Below are positions 1-8,174 of a DNA stretch of 64,000 bases, piece after piece. The stretch is from NCBI RefSeq assembly GCF_017744395.1, contig NZ_JAGIBI010000002.1, positions 558,001-622,000 on the forward strand, given 5' to 3'. This DNA comes from Herbaspirillum sp. GTDB taxonomy: Bacteria > Pseudomonadota > Gammaproteobacteria > Burkholderiales > Burkholderiaceae_D. The translations under genes were made by a program, and so were the position numbers. The stretch's first letter is position 1. Every line of letters starts with the position of its first letter. The notes beneath the pieces are model-generated. The model was not told the origin of the DNA. It ran no database searches and saw only the letters and a program-made list of their open reading frames with translations.

Positions 1-1258
1 CGAACATGCCGTGCGGCGTAAGCATGTATTTTTGAGTTGTGACACGAGAAATAGTGCTCTCGTGTAGACCCAGTGTATCAGCAATTTCACGCAGCACAAG
101 GGGGCGCATCGCAACTGCGCCGTGCGAAAAGAAGTTTCTTTGACGTTCGACAATAGCTTGCGCGACTCGCAAAATCGTATCGAAGCGCTGCCGCATGTTT
201 TTGATCAGCCACTTCGCCTCTTGCAGCTGCGATGTGAGCGAAACATCGCCTTTGGACTGCTTCAGGGCGCTCGCATACATGGCGTTCACGCGCAGCCTGG
301 GCATCACGTCATGGTTGAGCATGACCTGCCAGCCGTTCTTTGCCTGTTTGACAATCACGTCCGGCACCACGTAGTCGGAGGCGTCGCGCGCGAATTCGGC
401 GCCCGGGTGCGGGCGGCATTGGCGGATCACGGCCTGGGCTTCGCGCAGGTCTTCGTCGTCGCAGTCGAGCGCCTTCTTGATCTTGTTGAAGTCGCGCTGG
501 GCGAACAGCGGCAGGCAGTCCTCGACGATCCTCAGCGCCAGCCGGCGCGTGACGAACGGAACCTTGGGCAGGCGGCGGATCTGCAGCGCCAGGCATTCGC
601 CGGGGCTGCGCGCGCCGACGCCGGCGGGATCCAGGCTCTGCAGCAGCTTGAGCGCGATCGACAGTTCTTCGAGGTCGATACCCAGTTCCTGCGGCAGGTA
701 CGACAGGATGTCTTCCAGCGGTTCGTCCAGGTAGCCGTCGTCATCCAGCGCATCGGCCAGCAGCTCCAGCAGCGCGCGGTCGCGCGGCGTGCGGGCGGTG
801 ATGCGGATCTGTTCCAGCAGGTGTTCGCGCAGCGTGGTCTGGTGCGCTTCCAGTTGCGGCCGGGCATCTTCGTCGTCGGACGATTTGCCGCTGCGGGCGA
901 CGTCGTCGAAGCTCCACTCGGACTCTCCGCTGACGCTGTTGTCGGGCGCGTTGTCCTGGTATTCGAGGTTGGATTCGCCGTCGCCGGCGGGGGCTGCCGT
1001 TTCATTGCCGCTGTCGCCGGCGGCGGGGCTTTCCGCCACGCCGCTCGAAGGCGAGGCCGAGAGGGCACCGTCGGCCAGCAGGCGCACCGAGTTGTCGAGC
1101 GCGTCGTCGAGCCGTTCGAGCAGCGGATTGTCGGACAGGATCTGTTCCAGCTCCTGGTGTAGCTCCAGCGTGGACAATTGCAGCAGCCTGATCGACTGCT
1201 GCAGTTGCGGCGTCAATGCGAGGTGTTGCGATGTGCGTAGCTGGAGAGACTGTTTCAT
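1..1258 (-). CDS. rpoN: RNA polymerase sigma-54 factor RpoN (C-terminus off the window)
   Basis: Alternative sigma factor for -24/-12 promoters, which depend on AAA+ activators (nitrogen control and related regulons). About 419 codons are visible. The first 50 residues form the Gln/Leu-rich region I (TPQLQQSIRLLQ), followed by an acidic stretch to about residue 115 and the core-binding domain. The visible part ends in the helix-turn-helix (REIADTLGLHESTISR). The family is about 475-500 residues, so the C-terminal RpoN box lies beyond base 1 and the gene is cut by the window, not broken. The start is the ATG that begins MKQSLQLRTSQ. It is the last visible gene of the kdsD-kdsC-lptC-lptA-lptB-rpoN run, with about 70 bases after lptB. 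Confidence 0.97.
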   Translation of the reverse strand, partial: MKQSLQLRTSQHLALTPQLQQSIRLLQLSTLELHQELEQILSDNPLLERLDDALDNSVRLLADGALSASPSSGVAESPAAGDSGNETAAPAGDGESNLEYQDNAPDNSVSGESEWSFDDVARSGKSSDDEDARPQLEAHQTTLREHLLEQIRITARTPRDRALLELLADALDDDGYLDEPLEDILSYLPQELGIDLEELSIALKLLQSLDPAGVGARSPGECLALQIRRLPKVPFVTRRLALRIVEDCLPLFAQRDFNKIKKALDCDDEDLREAQAVIRQCRPHPGAEFARDASDYVVPDVIVKQAKNGWQVMLNHDVMPRLRVNAMYASALKQSKGDVSLTSQLQEAKWLIKNMRQRFDTILRVAQAIVERQRNFFSHGAVAMRPLVLREIADTLGLHESTISRVTTQKYMLTPHGMF

Positions 1259-1329
1259 CTGGTTTTCAGGAGCCGCATGCCCGGCTTGCCGCCTGTGCGT
1301 TGGCGGCGCGGCCTGGCCTGGCGGGGTGC

Positions 1330-2070
1330 TTACATGCGGAAATGTTCGCCCAGGTAGACGCGCCGCACCGATTCGTTGGCGATGATGTCGTCCGGGCTGC
1401 CGCTGGCCAGCACCGTTCCCTGGTTGATGATATAGGCGCGGTCGCAGATGCCCAGCGTCTCGCGCACGTTGTGGTCGGTGATCAGCACGCCGATGCCGCG
1501 CTCCTTGAGGAAGCGCACGATGCGCTGGATCTCGATCACGGCGATCGGGTCGATGCCGGCGAACGGTTCGTCCAGCAGCACGAAGCGCGGATCGGTCGCC
1601 AGCGCGCGCGCGATTTCGACGCGGCGCCGTTCGCCGCCCGACAGCGACAGCGCCTGGCTGTCGCGCAGCTTCTCGATCTGCAGTTCGTGCAGCAGGTTGT
1701 TGAGGCGGCCTTCGATCTCGTCGCGCGAGAGCGGCTTGCCGTTTTCCTGGCGCAGCTCGAGCACGGCGCGGATATTGTCTTCCACCGTCAGCTTGCGGAA
1801 CACCGAGGCTTCCTGCGGCAGGTAGGACAGGCCCAGCGTGGCGCGCTTGTGGATCGGCAGGCCGGAGATGGCCGAGCCGTCCAGGTCGATCGCGCCGCCA
1901 TCGGCCGGCACCAGACCGACGATCATATAGAACGAGGTCGTCTTGCCCGCGCCGTTGGGGCCGAGCAGGCCGACCACTTCGCCGCTTTGCACTTCCATCG
2001 ATACGTCGCGCACCACCTGGCGCGCGCCATAGCTTTTCTTCAGTCCGCGTACTACCAGCGAGCTCACCAT
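1330..2070 (-). CDS. lptB: LPS export ABC transporter ATPase LptB
   Basis: Cytoplasmic ATPase of the LptB2FGC extractor that pulls LPS from the inner membrane toward the LptA bridge. The 246 residues show Walker [10 protein letters not shown] (37-45), the signature [15 protein letters not shown], and Walker [13 protein letters not shown], all typical of LptB. I chose the ATG giving [15 protein letters not shown] because it aligns with known LptB starts. The reading frame stays open further upstream, but that part overlaps lptA. The start lies one base past the lptA stop, so translation is probably coupled. rpoN follows, the usual order in proteobacteria. Confidence 0.97.
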   Translation of the reverse strand: MVSSLVVRGLKKSYGARQVVRDVSMEVQSGEVVGLLGPNGAGKTTSFYMIVGLVPADGGAIDLDGSAISGLPIHKRATLGLSYLPQEASVFRKLTVEDNIRAVLELRQENGKPLSRDEIEGRLNNLLHELQIEKLRDSQALSLSGGERRRVEIARALATDPRFVLLDEPFAGIDPIAVIEIQRIVRFLKERGIGVLITDHNVRETLGICDRAYIINQGTVLASGSPDDIIANESVRRVYLGEHFRM

Positions 2071-2071
2071 C

Positions 2072-2659
2072 TTATTGGGCCTTTCCGGGTTGGGCCGGCT
2101 GTGCCGGCGGCGCGGGCTGGGCAGGCGGGTTCTTGGGCTGGATGACCGCGGTGATGCGGCCCGCGCCCGGCTTGCTTTCACCCGAGGCGGTATTGTTGAC
2201 CGAATAGAATTCGGCGCGGCTGTCGTAGGAGATGAACTCGCCGTTGACCTCGTCGGTGATGCGCTTGCCGTCCATGCGCTGGATGTGGGCGCGGTTGAAC
2301 AGCTTGGAAATCTCGGTCTGCTCGGAATACTCGATGCGCTCGGCCTGGCCTTCGATCCACAGGTCGGGGCCGCCGTCGCGCTTCTGGCGGAAGCTGGCCA
2401 GCGTACCCGGCGCCGCGTACAGCACCGCATATTCATAGCCGTACTGGTCGGTGGTCAGCACCACGCGGCCGGCCTTGATCAGCAGCGTGCCGCGCGTGAG
2501 CACCACGTTGCCGGTAAAGGTCTTCACCTGGCGCACGTCGTCGTAGACCATCTGGTCGGCCTCGATGTTGGTCGGCTTGGTGGAGTCGGCCTTTTCCGCG
2601 CGCGCCGCGCCGCAGGCGGCGATCAGCAGCAAGCAGGGCAGCAAGAGTGAGCGTTTCAT
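2072..2659 (-). CDS. lptA: Periplasmic LPS transport protein LptA
   Basis: Periplasmic beta-jellyroll protein that forms the bridge carrying LPS from LptC to LptD. It has 195 residues. The N-terminus is a Sec signal peptide ([21 protein letters not shown], probable cleavage before EKADS). The body carries the OstA-like repeat pattern ([19 protein letters not shown], then similar strand blocks). The C-terminus is a Pro/Ala/Gln-rich tail, longer than in E. coli LptA (185 residues). A Cys lies in the hydrophobic segment, but the A-A-R-A end favours signal peptidase I over lipoprotein processing. It sits between lptC and lptB. Confidence 0.95.
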   Translation of the reverse strand: MKRSLLLPCLLLIAACGAARAEKADSTKPTNIEADQMVYDDVRQVKTFTGNVVLTRGTLLIKAGRVVLTTDQYGYEYAVLYAAPGTLASFRQKRDGGPDLWIEGQAERIEYSEQTEISKLFNRAHIQRMDGKRITDEVNGEFISYDSRAEFYSVNNTASGESKPGAGRITAVIQPKNPPAQPAPPAQPAQPGKAQ

Positions 2660-2708
2660 AAATTCCTGTCAGGTCGATTCTTGGCGATATTTTTCAACGG
2701 TCGCCGGT

Positions 2709-3317
2709 TCAGCGCTTCTTCGGCGCCGGTTCGTAATGGCCGCGCACGCTGCCCAGCAACTGCAGTTCCTGCGTGGCGTTGTTGGCGATCATCCCCACGC
2801 CGTTCAATCTGGTGGTTCCCATCGTCATGGCAACCGCTTTGTCGGTCTTGACGATCTCGTCGTCCGGCAGCAGCAGCAGGTATTCCGAGACCAGGCGCAT
2901 CGGGTCGCCGCCCTTGGCGCCGCCGCGGATGGCGTTGGCGTTGCCGTACATGTGGATCCTGGTCTGGTCGTCGGTGACGCGCGCGGTGTCGGAGTACAGC
3001 TCCATCGGCGGCTTGTCCTTGTCCAGGTTGTGCACCACCGGCTTGGTGATTTCGAAGGAGTCGTCGCTCGGGAAGTGGACCATCCTGGTGCCGGAGACGT
3101 CGTAGCGCGGCAGCCCGGTCGGGCCCAGCTTCACGTAGCTGAAGTTATCCAGGTAGTAGTCGGGTTTGCCGGTGGGACGCGCGGCCGGCTGCAGGTCGCC
3201 GCTGGTGCGCAGCGTCTGCAGGATCCAGAAGCTGCCCAGCGCCAGCGCGATCAGCACCACCAGCAGCACGCCCAGGCGGATGCGTTGCGCCGCGCGTTCG
3301 CCGCTGTGGTTGCTCAT
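2709..3317 (-). CDS. lptC: LPS export protein LptC
   Basis: Inner-membrane bitopic protein that accepts LPS from LptB2FG and hands it to LptA. The 202 residues have one N-terminal membrane segment at about 15-33 (LGVLLVVLIALALGSFWIL), then a periplasmic OstA-like domain (FSYVKLGPTGLPRYDVSGTR; YSDTARVTDD). I chose the start at MSNHSGERAAQ because it overlaps the kdsC stop by four bases (ATGA), a standard coupled junction. Longer in-frame starts would sit deep inside kdsC and encode Arg-rich nonsense. Confidence 0.93.
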   Translation of the reverse strand: MSNHSGERAAQRIRLGVLLVVLIALALGSFWILQTLRTSGDLQPAARPTGKPDYYLDNFSYVKLGPTGLPRYDVSGTRMVHFPSDDSFEITKPVVHNLDKDKPPMELYSDTARVTDDQTRIHMYGNANAIRGGAKGGDPMRLVSEYLLLLPDDEIVKTDKAVAMTMGTTRLNGVGMIANNATQELQLLGSVRGHYEPAPKKR

Positions 3318-3865
3318 GCCAGGTACGGCGCCAGCGCCGCCTCGTAGTTGCCCTGCGCGGCCAGCACCAGGTCGCATATTTCGCGCACGGCGCCGTTGCC
3401 GCCGGTGGCGCTGGTCACATAGTCGGCGCGCGCTTTGACTTCGCGATGGCCGTTGGCCACGCAAGCCTTGAAGCCGACCTTGGTCAGCACCGGCAGGTCG
3501 ATGATGTCGTCACCCAGGTAGCCGCAGTCGGCGGCCTGCAGGCCGGTGTGCTGCAGCAAGTCGCGGAATGCCAGGCGCTTGTCGTGCGCGCCCTGGAACA
3601 CGTGGGCGATGCCCAGGTCCCTGGCGCGGCGCTGCACGAAGGGCGACTGGCGCGCGGTGATGATCGCCGCGGCCACGCCGAACTGCTGCAGCATCTTGAT
3701 GCCGTGGCCGTCCAGCGCGTTGAAGCGTTTCACCGATTCGCCGTCTTCCCCGTAGAACAGGCCGCCATCGGTCAGCACGCCGTCGACGTCGAAGATCATC
3801 AGCCGCGTGGCGGCGGCCTTGGCGAGGACGGCGGGGGCGAAGGTGTCGGCGAAGGCGCTCGTCAT
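3314..3865 (-). CDS. kdsC: 3-deoxy-D-manno-octulosonate 8-phosphate phosphatase
   Basis: HAD-family phosphatase that converts KDO-8-phosphate to KDO for the LPS inner core. At 183 residues it matches the family. The nucleophile motif DVDGVLTDG lies near residue 26, and the later HAD motifs are visible (ITARQS; GYLGDDIIDLPVL). There is no cap domain, as expected for this tetrameric C0 HAD enzyme. Its start overlaps the kdsD stop by one base and its stop overlaps the lptC start by four. Confidence 0.97.
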   Translation of the reverse strand: MTSAFADTFAPAVLAKAAATRLMIFDVDGVLTDGGLFYGEDGESVKRFNALDGHGIKMLQQFGVAAAIITARQSPFVQRRARDLGIAHVFQGAHDKRLAFRDLLQHTGLQAADCGYLGDDIIDLPVLTKVGFKACVANGHREVKARADYVTSATGGNGAVREICDLVLAAQGNYEAALAPYLA

Positions 3866-4893
3866 CAGATCACCTTGGCACGGGTCAGGTCGTGGATATG
3901 CAGTGCGCCTGTCAGCACGCCTTGGGCATCGGTCACCAGCAACTGGTTGATGCGGAACTCTTCCATCAGCTGCACGGCGTCCACCGCCAGCTGGTCCTGG
4001 TTCACGGTGCGCGGGCCGGCATGCATGACGTCGGCGATGGAGAACTTGCTGAAATCATGGCCGCGCTCCAGCAGGCGGCGCAGGTCGCCGTCGGTGAACA
4101 CGCCGATCGGGTGGAATTGCTCGTCGACCACGGCGGTCATGGCGATGCCCTTGCGCGTGATCTCCATCAGCGCCTCCGACAGCGAGACGTCCGGCCGCAC
4201 CGCGGGGATGGCGTCGCCGCTGCGCATGACGTCGCGCACATGGGTCAGCAGGCGGCGGCCGAGGGCGCCGCCCGGATGGGAGCGCGCGAAATCCTCTTCC
4301 AGGAAGCCGCGCGCATCCAGCAGCGATACCGCCAGCGCGTCGCCCATGGCCAGCGTGGCGGTGGTGCTGGCGGTCGGCGCCAGGTTCAGGGTGCAGGCCT
4401 CCTTGTCCACCCCCACATTGAGGTGGATGGTGGCCAGCTCGGCCAGGCTGGAGGCATCGTTGCCGGTCATGGCGATGATCGCCGTGCCCATGCGCTTGAT
4501 GATGGGGACGATGGCCAGCAGCTCGGCGGTTTCGCCCGAGTTGGAAATGGCGATGAGGACATCCTTGGGCGTGACCATGCCGAGGTCGCCGTGGGCGGCT
4601 TCGGCCGGATGCATGAACAGCGAAGGGGTGCCGGTGGAGGCCAGCGTCGCCGCGATCTTGCGGCCGATGTGGCCGGACTTGCCGATGCCCGAGACCACGG
4701 CGCGGCCTTGGCAGCCGAGCAACAGTTGCACGGCGCGGGCGAGCGGTTCGGAACTGTCGTCGGACAGGCGGTTTTTCAGCGCCAGGATGGCATCGGCCTC
4801 GATCTGCAAGGTTTGGCGGGCAAGCGCGATTGCGCGCCGCGCGTCCTCGGCCGAAAAAGATGCTGGCATGTTTTTATCATCGGTTACACTCAT
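3865..4893 (-). CDS. kdsD: Arabinose-5-phosphate isomerase KdsD/KpsF
   Basis: Interconverts ribulose-5-phosphate and arabinose-5-phosphate, the first step of KDO synthesis. The 342 residues consist of an SIS sugar-isomerase domain (about 40-190; GIGKSGHIGRKIAATLASTG, ISNSGETAEL) and two C-terminal CBS motifs (about 210-335; HVRDVMRSGDAIPAV, IADVMHAGPRTV). It heads the LPS/rpoN run. The 180-base region to the divergent antiporter gene should contain the operon promoter, but I could not place one with confidence. Confidence 0.96.
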   Translation of the reverse strand: MSVTDDKNMPASFSAEDARRAIALARQTLQIEADAILALKNRLSDDSSEPLARAVQLLLGCQGRAVVSGIGKSGHIGRKIAATLASTGTPSLFMHPAEAAHGDLGMVTPKDVLIAISNSGETAELLAIVPIIKRMGTAIIAMTGNDASSLAELATIHLNVGVDKEACTLNLAPTASTTATLAMGDALAVSLLDARGFLEEDFARSHPGGALGRRLLTHVRDVMRSGDAIPAVRPDVSLSEALMEITRKGIAMTAVVDEQFHPIGVFTDGDLRRLLERGHDFSKFSIADVMHAGPRTVNQDQLAVDAVQLMEEFRINQLLVTDAQGVLTGALHIHDLTRAKVI

Positions 4894-5073
4894 AACCGAA
4901 GTATAAACGAATTAGCAAAGCAAGAAACTTGCCAGATGTAAGGCGGAGGTAAGGTCGGCAAGAATGCCGCCAGTGCGGTTGCGATGCAGCATGCGCGCCC
5001 CATGACCCAGGCATGTTTCTCGCTTAGTTGGTTCGCATATAACAATAAGTTCTGACAAGCGAATCCTCCCCAC

Positions 5074-7065
5074 ATGTTCTCCGGACTGGAACTGACCTTA
5101 TTCCTGCTCGCCGCCGCCGTGCTGGGCGTGGTGGCCTTCCGCATGATGCACCTGCCGCCGATGCTGGGCTATCTGGTGGTCGGCATCGTGATCGGTCCCC
5201 ACGGCCTGGGTTTCGCCGAGGACAATGAAACCACCCACGCGCTGGCCGAGTTCGGCGTGGTGTTCCTGATGTTCTCGATCGGGCTGGAATTCTCGCTCAA
5301 CAAGCTGTCGGCGATGCGGCACATCGTGTTCGGCCTGGGGCTGGCGCAGGTGCTCTCCACCATCGCCGTGACCATGGTGTTCGGCTGGGCGGTGGCCTAT
5401 TTCCTGCCGCAGTTCACCAACATCAGCTGGCAGGGCGCCTTCGCCCTGGGCGGCGCGCTGACCATGTCTTCCACCGCCATCGTCTCCAAGCTGCTCACCG
5501 AACGGCTGGAGCTGGAGACCGAACACGGCCGCCGCATCCTCGGCGTGCTGCTGTTCCAGGACCTGGCGCTGGTGCCGCTCCTGATCGTGGTGCCGGCGCT
5601 GGCCAGCCATTCCGGCAACCTGATGGTGACGCTGGGCTGGGCGGTGGCGAAGGCGATGATCGTGCTGGCCCTGCTGCTGTTCTTCGGCCACAAGCTCATG
5701 CGTAGCTGGTTCAAGATCGTGGTCAAGCGCCGCTCGCAGGAGCTGTTCATGCTCAACCTGCTGCTGATCACGCTGGGCGCGGCCTGGATTACCGAGAAGG
5801 CGGGGCTGTCGCTGGCGCTGGGCGCGTTCATCGCCGGCATGCTCATTTCCGAGACCGAGTTCAAGCACCAGGTGGAGGAAGACATCAAGTCCTTCCGCGA
5901 CGTGCTGCTGGGCCTGTTCTTCATCACCGTCGGCATGCTGCTCAACGTGCAGACGCTGATCGAGCACTGGTTCCTGGTGCTGTTGTTGCTGGCCGGGCCG
6001 GTGCTGCTGAAGTTCGGCCTGATCGCGGCGCTGGCGCGCCTGTTCGGCTCGGGCACGGGCGTGGCCTTGCGCACCGGCCTGGCGCTGGCGCAGGCGGGTG
6101 AATTCGGTTTCGTGCTGTTGAATCAGGCCGGCGGGCTGCAACTGATCGATCCCCTGCTGATCCAGGTGATCCTGGCCTCGATGGTGCTGTCGATGCTGGC
6201 CGCGCCGTTCATCCTGGCCAAGTCCGATGCCATCGTGATGAAGCTGTCGGCCAATGAATGGATGTTGCAGTCGCTGGCGCTGACCCAGCTGGCCACGCGC
6301 ACCATGAGCGTGCAGAAGCACGTGATCATCGCCGGTTTCGGCCGCAGCGGGCAAAGCCTGGCGCGCCTGCTGGAAGAGGAAGGCATCGCCTACCACGCGC
6401 TGGAGATGGATCCGGAACTGGTGCAGGACGCCCGCAGCGGCGGCGCCAACGTCTCCTATGGCGACGCCGCCCGGCGCGAGAGCCTGGTGGCCGCCGGCAT
6501 CCACCGCGCCGCGGCGCTGGTGGTGACTTACGCCAGCACCCCGTCGGCCCTGAAGGTGCTGCACCATGCGGCCGAACTGGCGCCGGAACTGCCGGTGATC
6601 GTGCGCAGCTACGACGACGCCGACCTCGACAAGCTGCTCGCCGCCGGCGCCACCGAGGTCGTGCCGGAGTCGCTCGAAGGCAGCCTGATGCTGGCCTCGC
6701 ACGCGCTGGTGATGCTGGGCATCCCGCTGCGCCGCGTGGTGCACCGGGTGCAGGACGCGCGCGACGAGCGCTACGCCTCCCTGCGCGGCTATTTCCACGG
6801 CGCTTCCGATATCGACGACGCCAACGACGGCCTCAACGTGCGCCTGCAGTCGGTGACGCTGATCGACGGCGCGCACGCCATCGGCAAGACCTTGGCCGAG
6901 ATCGACCTGCCCGGCCAGTGCGACACCGAGGTCGCCATGCTCAGGCGCGGCAAGCAGCGTGTCGAGGCGGCCCAGGAGACGGTCCTGATGGGCGGCGATA
7001 TCGTGGTGCTGCGCGGCACGTCGGAAAACATCCTGCGGGCGGAGAAGCGCCTGCTCAGCAAATAA
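5074..7065 (+). CDS. Monovalent cation:proton antiporter, CPA2 family (KefB/KefC-like)
   Basis: Probable K+/H+ antiporter of the inner membrane. The 663 residues comprise a 12-13 helix Na+/H+-exchanger domain (1-385), a TrkA-N nucleotide-binding domain beginning at HVIIAGFGRSGQSLARLL (about 416), and a TrkA-C domain at the C-terminus (about 585-660). This is the KefB/C and YbaL layout. I do not see the specific ancillary-subunit or glutathione features needed to name it KefB or KefC. The start follows the purine-rich AATCCTCCCC region weakly. It is divergent from kdsD and seven bases ahead of the next gene, so the two are probably cotranscribed. Confidence 0.9.
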   Translation: MFSGLELTLFLLAAAVLGVVAFRMMHLPPMLGYLVVGIVIGPHGLGFAEDNETTHALAEFGVVFLMFSIGLEFSLNKLSAMRHIVFGLGLAQVLSTIAVTMVFGWAVAYFLPQFTNISWQGAFALGGALTMSSTAIVSKLLTERLELETEHGRRILGVLLFQDLALVPLLIVVPALASHSGNLMVTLGWAVAKAMIVLALLLFFGHKLMRSWFKIVVKRRSQELFMLNLLLITLGAAWITEKAGLSLALGAFIAGMLISETEFKHQVEEDIKSFRDVLLGLFFITVGMLLNVQTLIEHWFLVLLLLAGPVLLKFGLIAALARLFGSGTGVALRTGLALAQAGEFGFVLLNQAGGLQLIDPLLIQVILASMVLSMLAAPFILAKSDAIVMKLSANEWMLQSLALTQLATRTMSVQKHVIIAGFGRSGQSLARLLEEEGIAYHALEMDPELVQDARSGGANVSYGDAARRESLVAAGIHRAAALVVTYASTPSALKVLHHAAELAPELPVIVRSYDDADLDKLLAAGATEVVPESLEGSLMLASHALVMLGIPLRRVVHRVQDARDERYASLRGYFHGASDIDDANDGLNVRLQSVTLIDGAHAIGKTLAEIDLPGQCDTEVAMLRRGKQRVEAAQETVLMGGDIVVLRGTSENILRAEKRLLSK

Positions 7066-7072
7066 GCCCCGC

Positions 7073-7987
7073 ATGGCGCTCATCGAACGCATCTGCAGCA
7101 TCATCCTTCCGGTGTTCGCCATCATCGGCATGGGCTACGGCTACGCCCGCTGGCGCGGCGAGGTGGTGCGCATGGACATGGCCTCGGTCAACCGCGTCTC
7201 GATGGAAGCGCTGGCGCCGCTGATGATTTTCAGCGCGCTCTCCTCCAAATCCTTTGACCTGTACCACAACGGCTGGCTGATCCTGGCCAGCGTACTGATC
7301 TCGCTCGGTTCCGGCTTGCTGGCGTGGCCGCTGGCGCGGGCGCTGGGCTACGACCGGCGCACCTTCCTGCCGCCGATGATGTACAACAACGGCGGCAACA
7401 TGGGATTGCCGCTGCTGGTGCTGGCCTTCGGCCAGGAGGCCTTGCCGGCGGCGGTGGCGCTGTTTACCGCCTCCACCTTCGTCTACTTTTCGCTGTGCGT
7501 GAAGATGATCCAGTCCGGCCGCGAGCAGCGCCCCGGCTCCTTGCTGCGGCTATTGTCCAGTCCAATTATGCTGGCCATGATCCTGGGCATCCTGTGCGCG
7601 GTGTTCCGCATCGGCCTGCCGGGGCCGCTGTTTTCGGCGATGAAGCTGCTGGGCGAGGCCAGCATCCCCATCATGCTGTTTTCGCTGGGCGTGCGCATGA
7701 TGGATATCAGTTTCAAGAGCTGGCGCATCGGCCTGATCGGGGCGGCGGCGTGCCCGCTGTCCGGGCTGCTCTGCGCGCTGCTGCTGGACCGGTTGCTGCC
7801 GCTGACCGCGGTGCAGCGCGGCGAGATGTACCTGTTCGCCGCCTTGCCGCCGGCGGTGCTGTGTTTCATGGTCGCGGAGCAATACCGGCAGGAACCGGAC
7901 AAGGTCGCCGCCATCGTGCTGATGGGCAACCTGGCGGCGATCGTGTTCGTGCCTTTCGGGCTCTGGCTGGGGTTGCCCGGCCATTGA
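7073..7987 (+). CDS. AEC-family permease (auxin efflux carrier-like)
   Basis: Inner-membrane permease of the AEC family (Mem_trans). Bacterial members include malonate and other organic-acid carriers, and the substrate here cannot be read from the sequence. The 304 residues are almost wholly hydrophobic with about ten membrane segments. Features typical of the family are the N-terminal ILPVFAIIGMGY and the mid-protein NNGGNMGLPLL. The Asn/Gly-rich break in helix 4 is the conserved AEC signature. It follows the antiporter by seven bases. The 3' end is followed by the leader of the chemoreceptor gene. Confidence 0.88.
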   Translation: MALIERICSIILPVFAIIGMGYGYARWRGEVVRMDMASVNRVSMEALAPLMIFSALSSKSFDLYHNGWLILASVLISLGSGLLAWPLARALGYDRRTFLPPMMYNNGGNMGLPLLVLAFGQEALPAAVALFTASTFVYFSLCVKMIQSGREQRPGSLLRLLSSPIMLAMILGILCAVFRIGLPGPLFSAMKLLGEASIPIMLFSLGVRMMDISFKSWRIGLIGAAACPLSGLLCALLLDRLLPLTAVQRGEMYLFAALPPAVLCFMVAEQYRQEPDKVAAIVLMGNLAAIVFVPFGLWLGLPGH

Positions 7988-8072
7988 CCGCGGCTGAAGC
8001 TCTGGTACGGGAAATGCTTGGACTTAGCCGCGCTATTCCTCCATATCGGTAGCCGCCGGTCGCGGTATAAAT

Positions 8073-8122
8073 AGGAAAACGCGAGAAAACGCGGGGAAAT
8101 GCGAAAAAACGCGAGAAAACGG
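8073..8122 (+). repeat. Five 10-bp tandem repeats with phased A-tracts
   Basis: Five consecutive decamers: AGGAAAACGC, GAGAAAACGC, GGGGAAATGC, GAAAAAACGC, GAGAAAACGG. Each carries a run of 3-6 A in the same phase, so A-tracts recur about once per helical turn. That is the arrangement known to bend DNA. The block ends 52 bases before the chemoreceptor start. A role in promoter architecture is inference. Confidence 0.8.
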
Positions 8123-8174
8123 ATGCCGCATGCATTTTTATCCGGCGTCCGTCGTCATGACTTTGGGGAGATAT

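Noticed and set aside
2565-3347. A plus-strand frame of 260 codons across lptC and lptA.
   Set aside because: It is antisense to two well-supported LPS genes and looks like back-translated codon bias.
8040-8174. A sigma-28 (flagellar) promoter for the chemoreceptor.
   Set aside because: No TAAA-N15-GCCGATAA type sequence was found.
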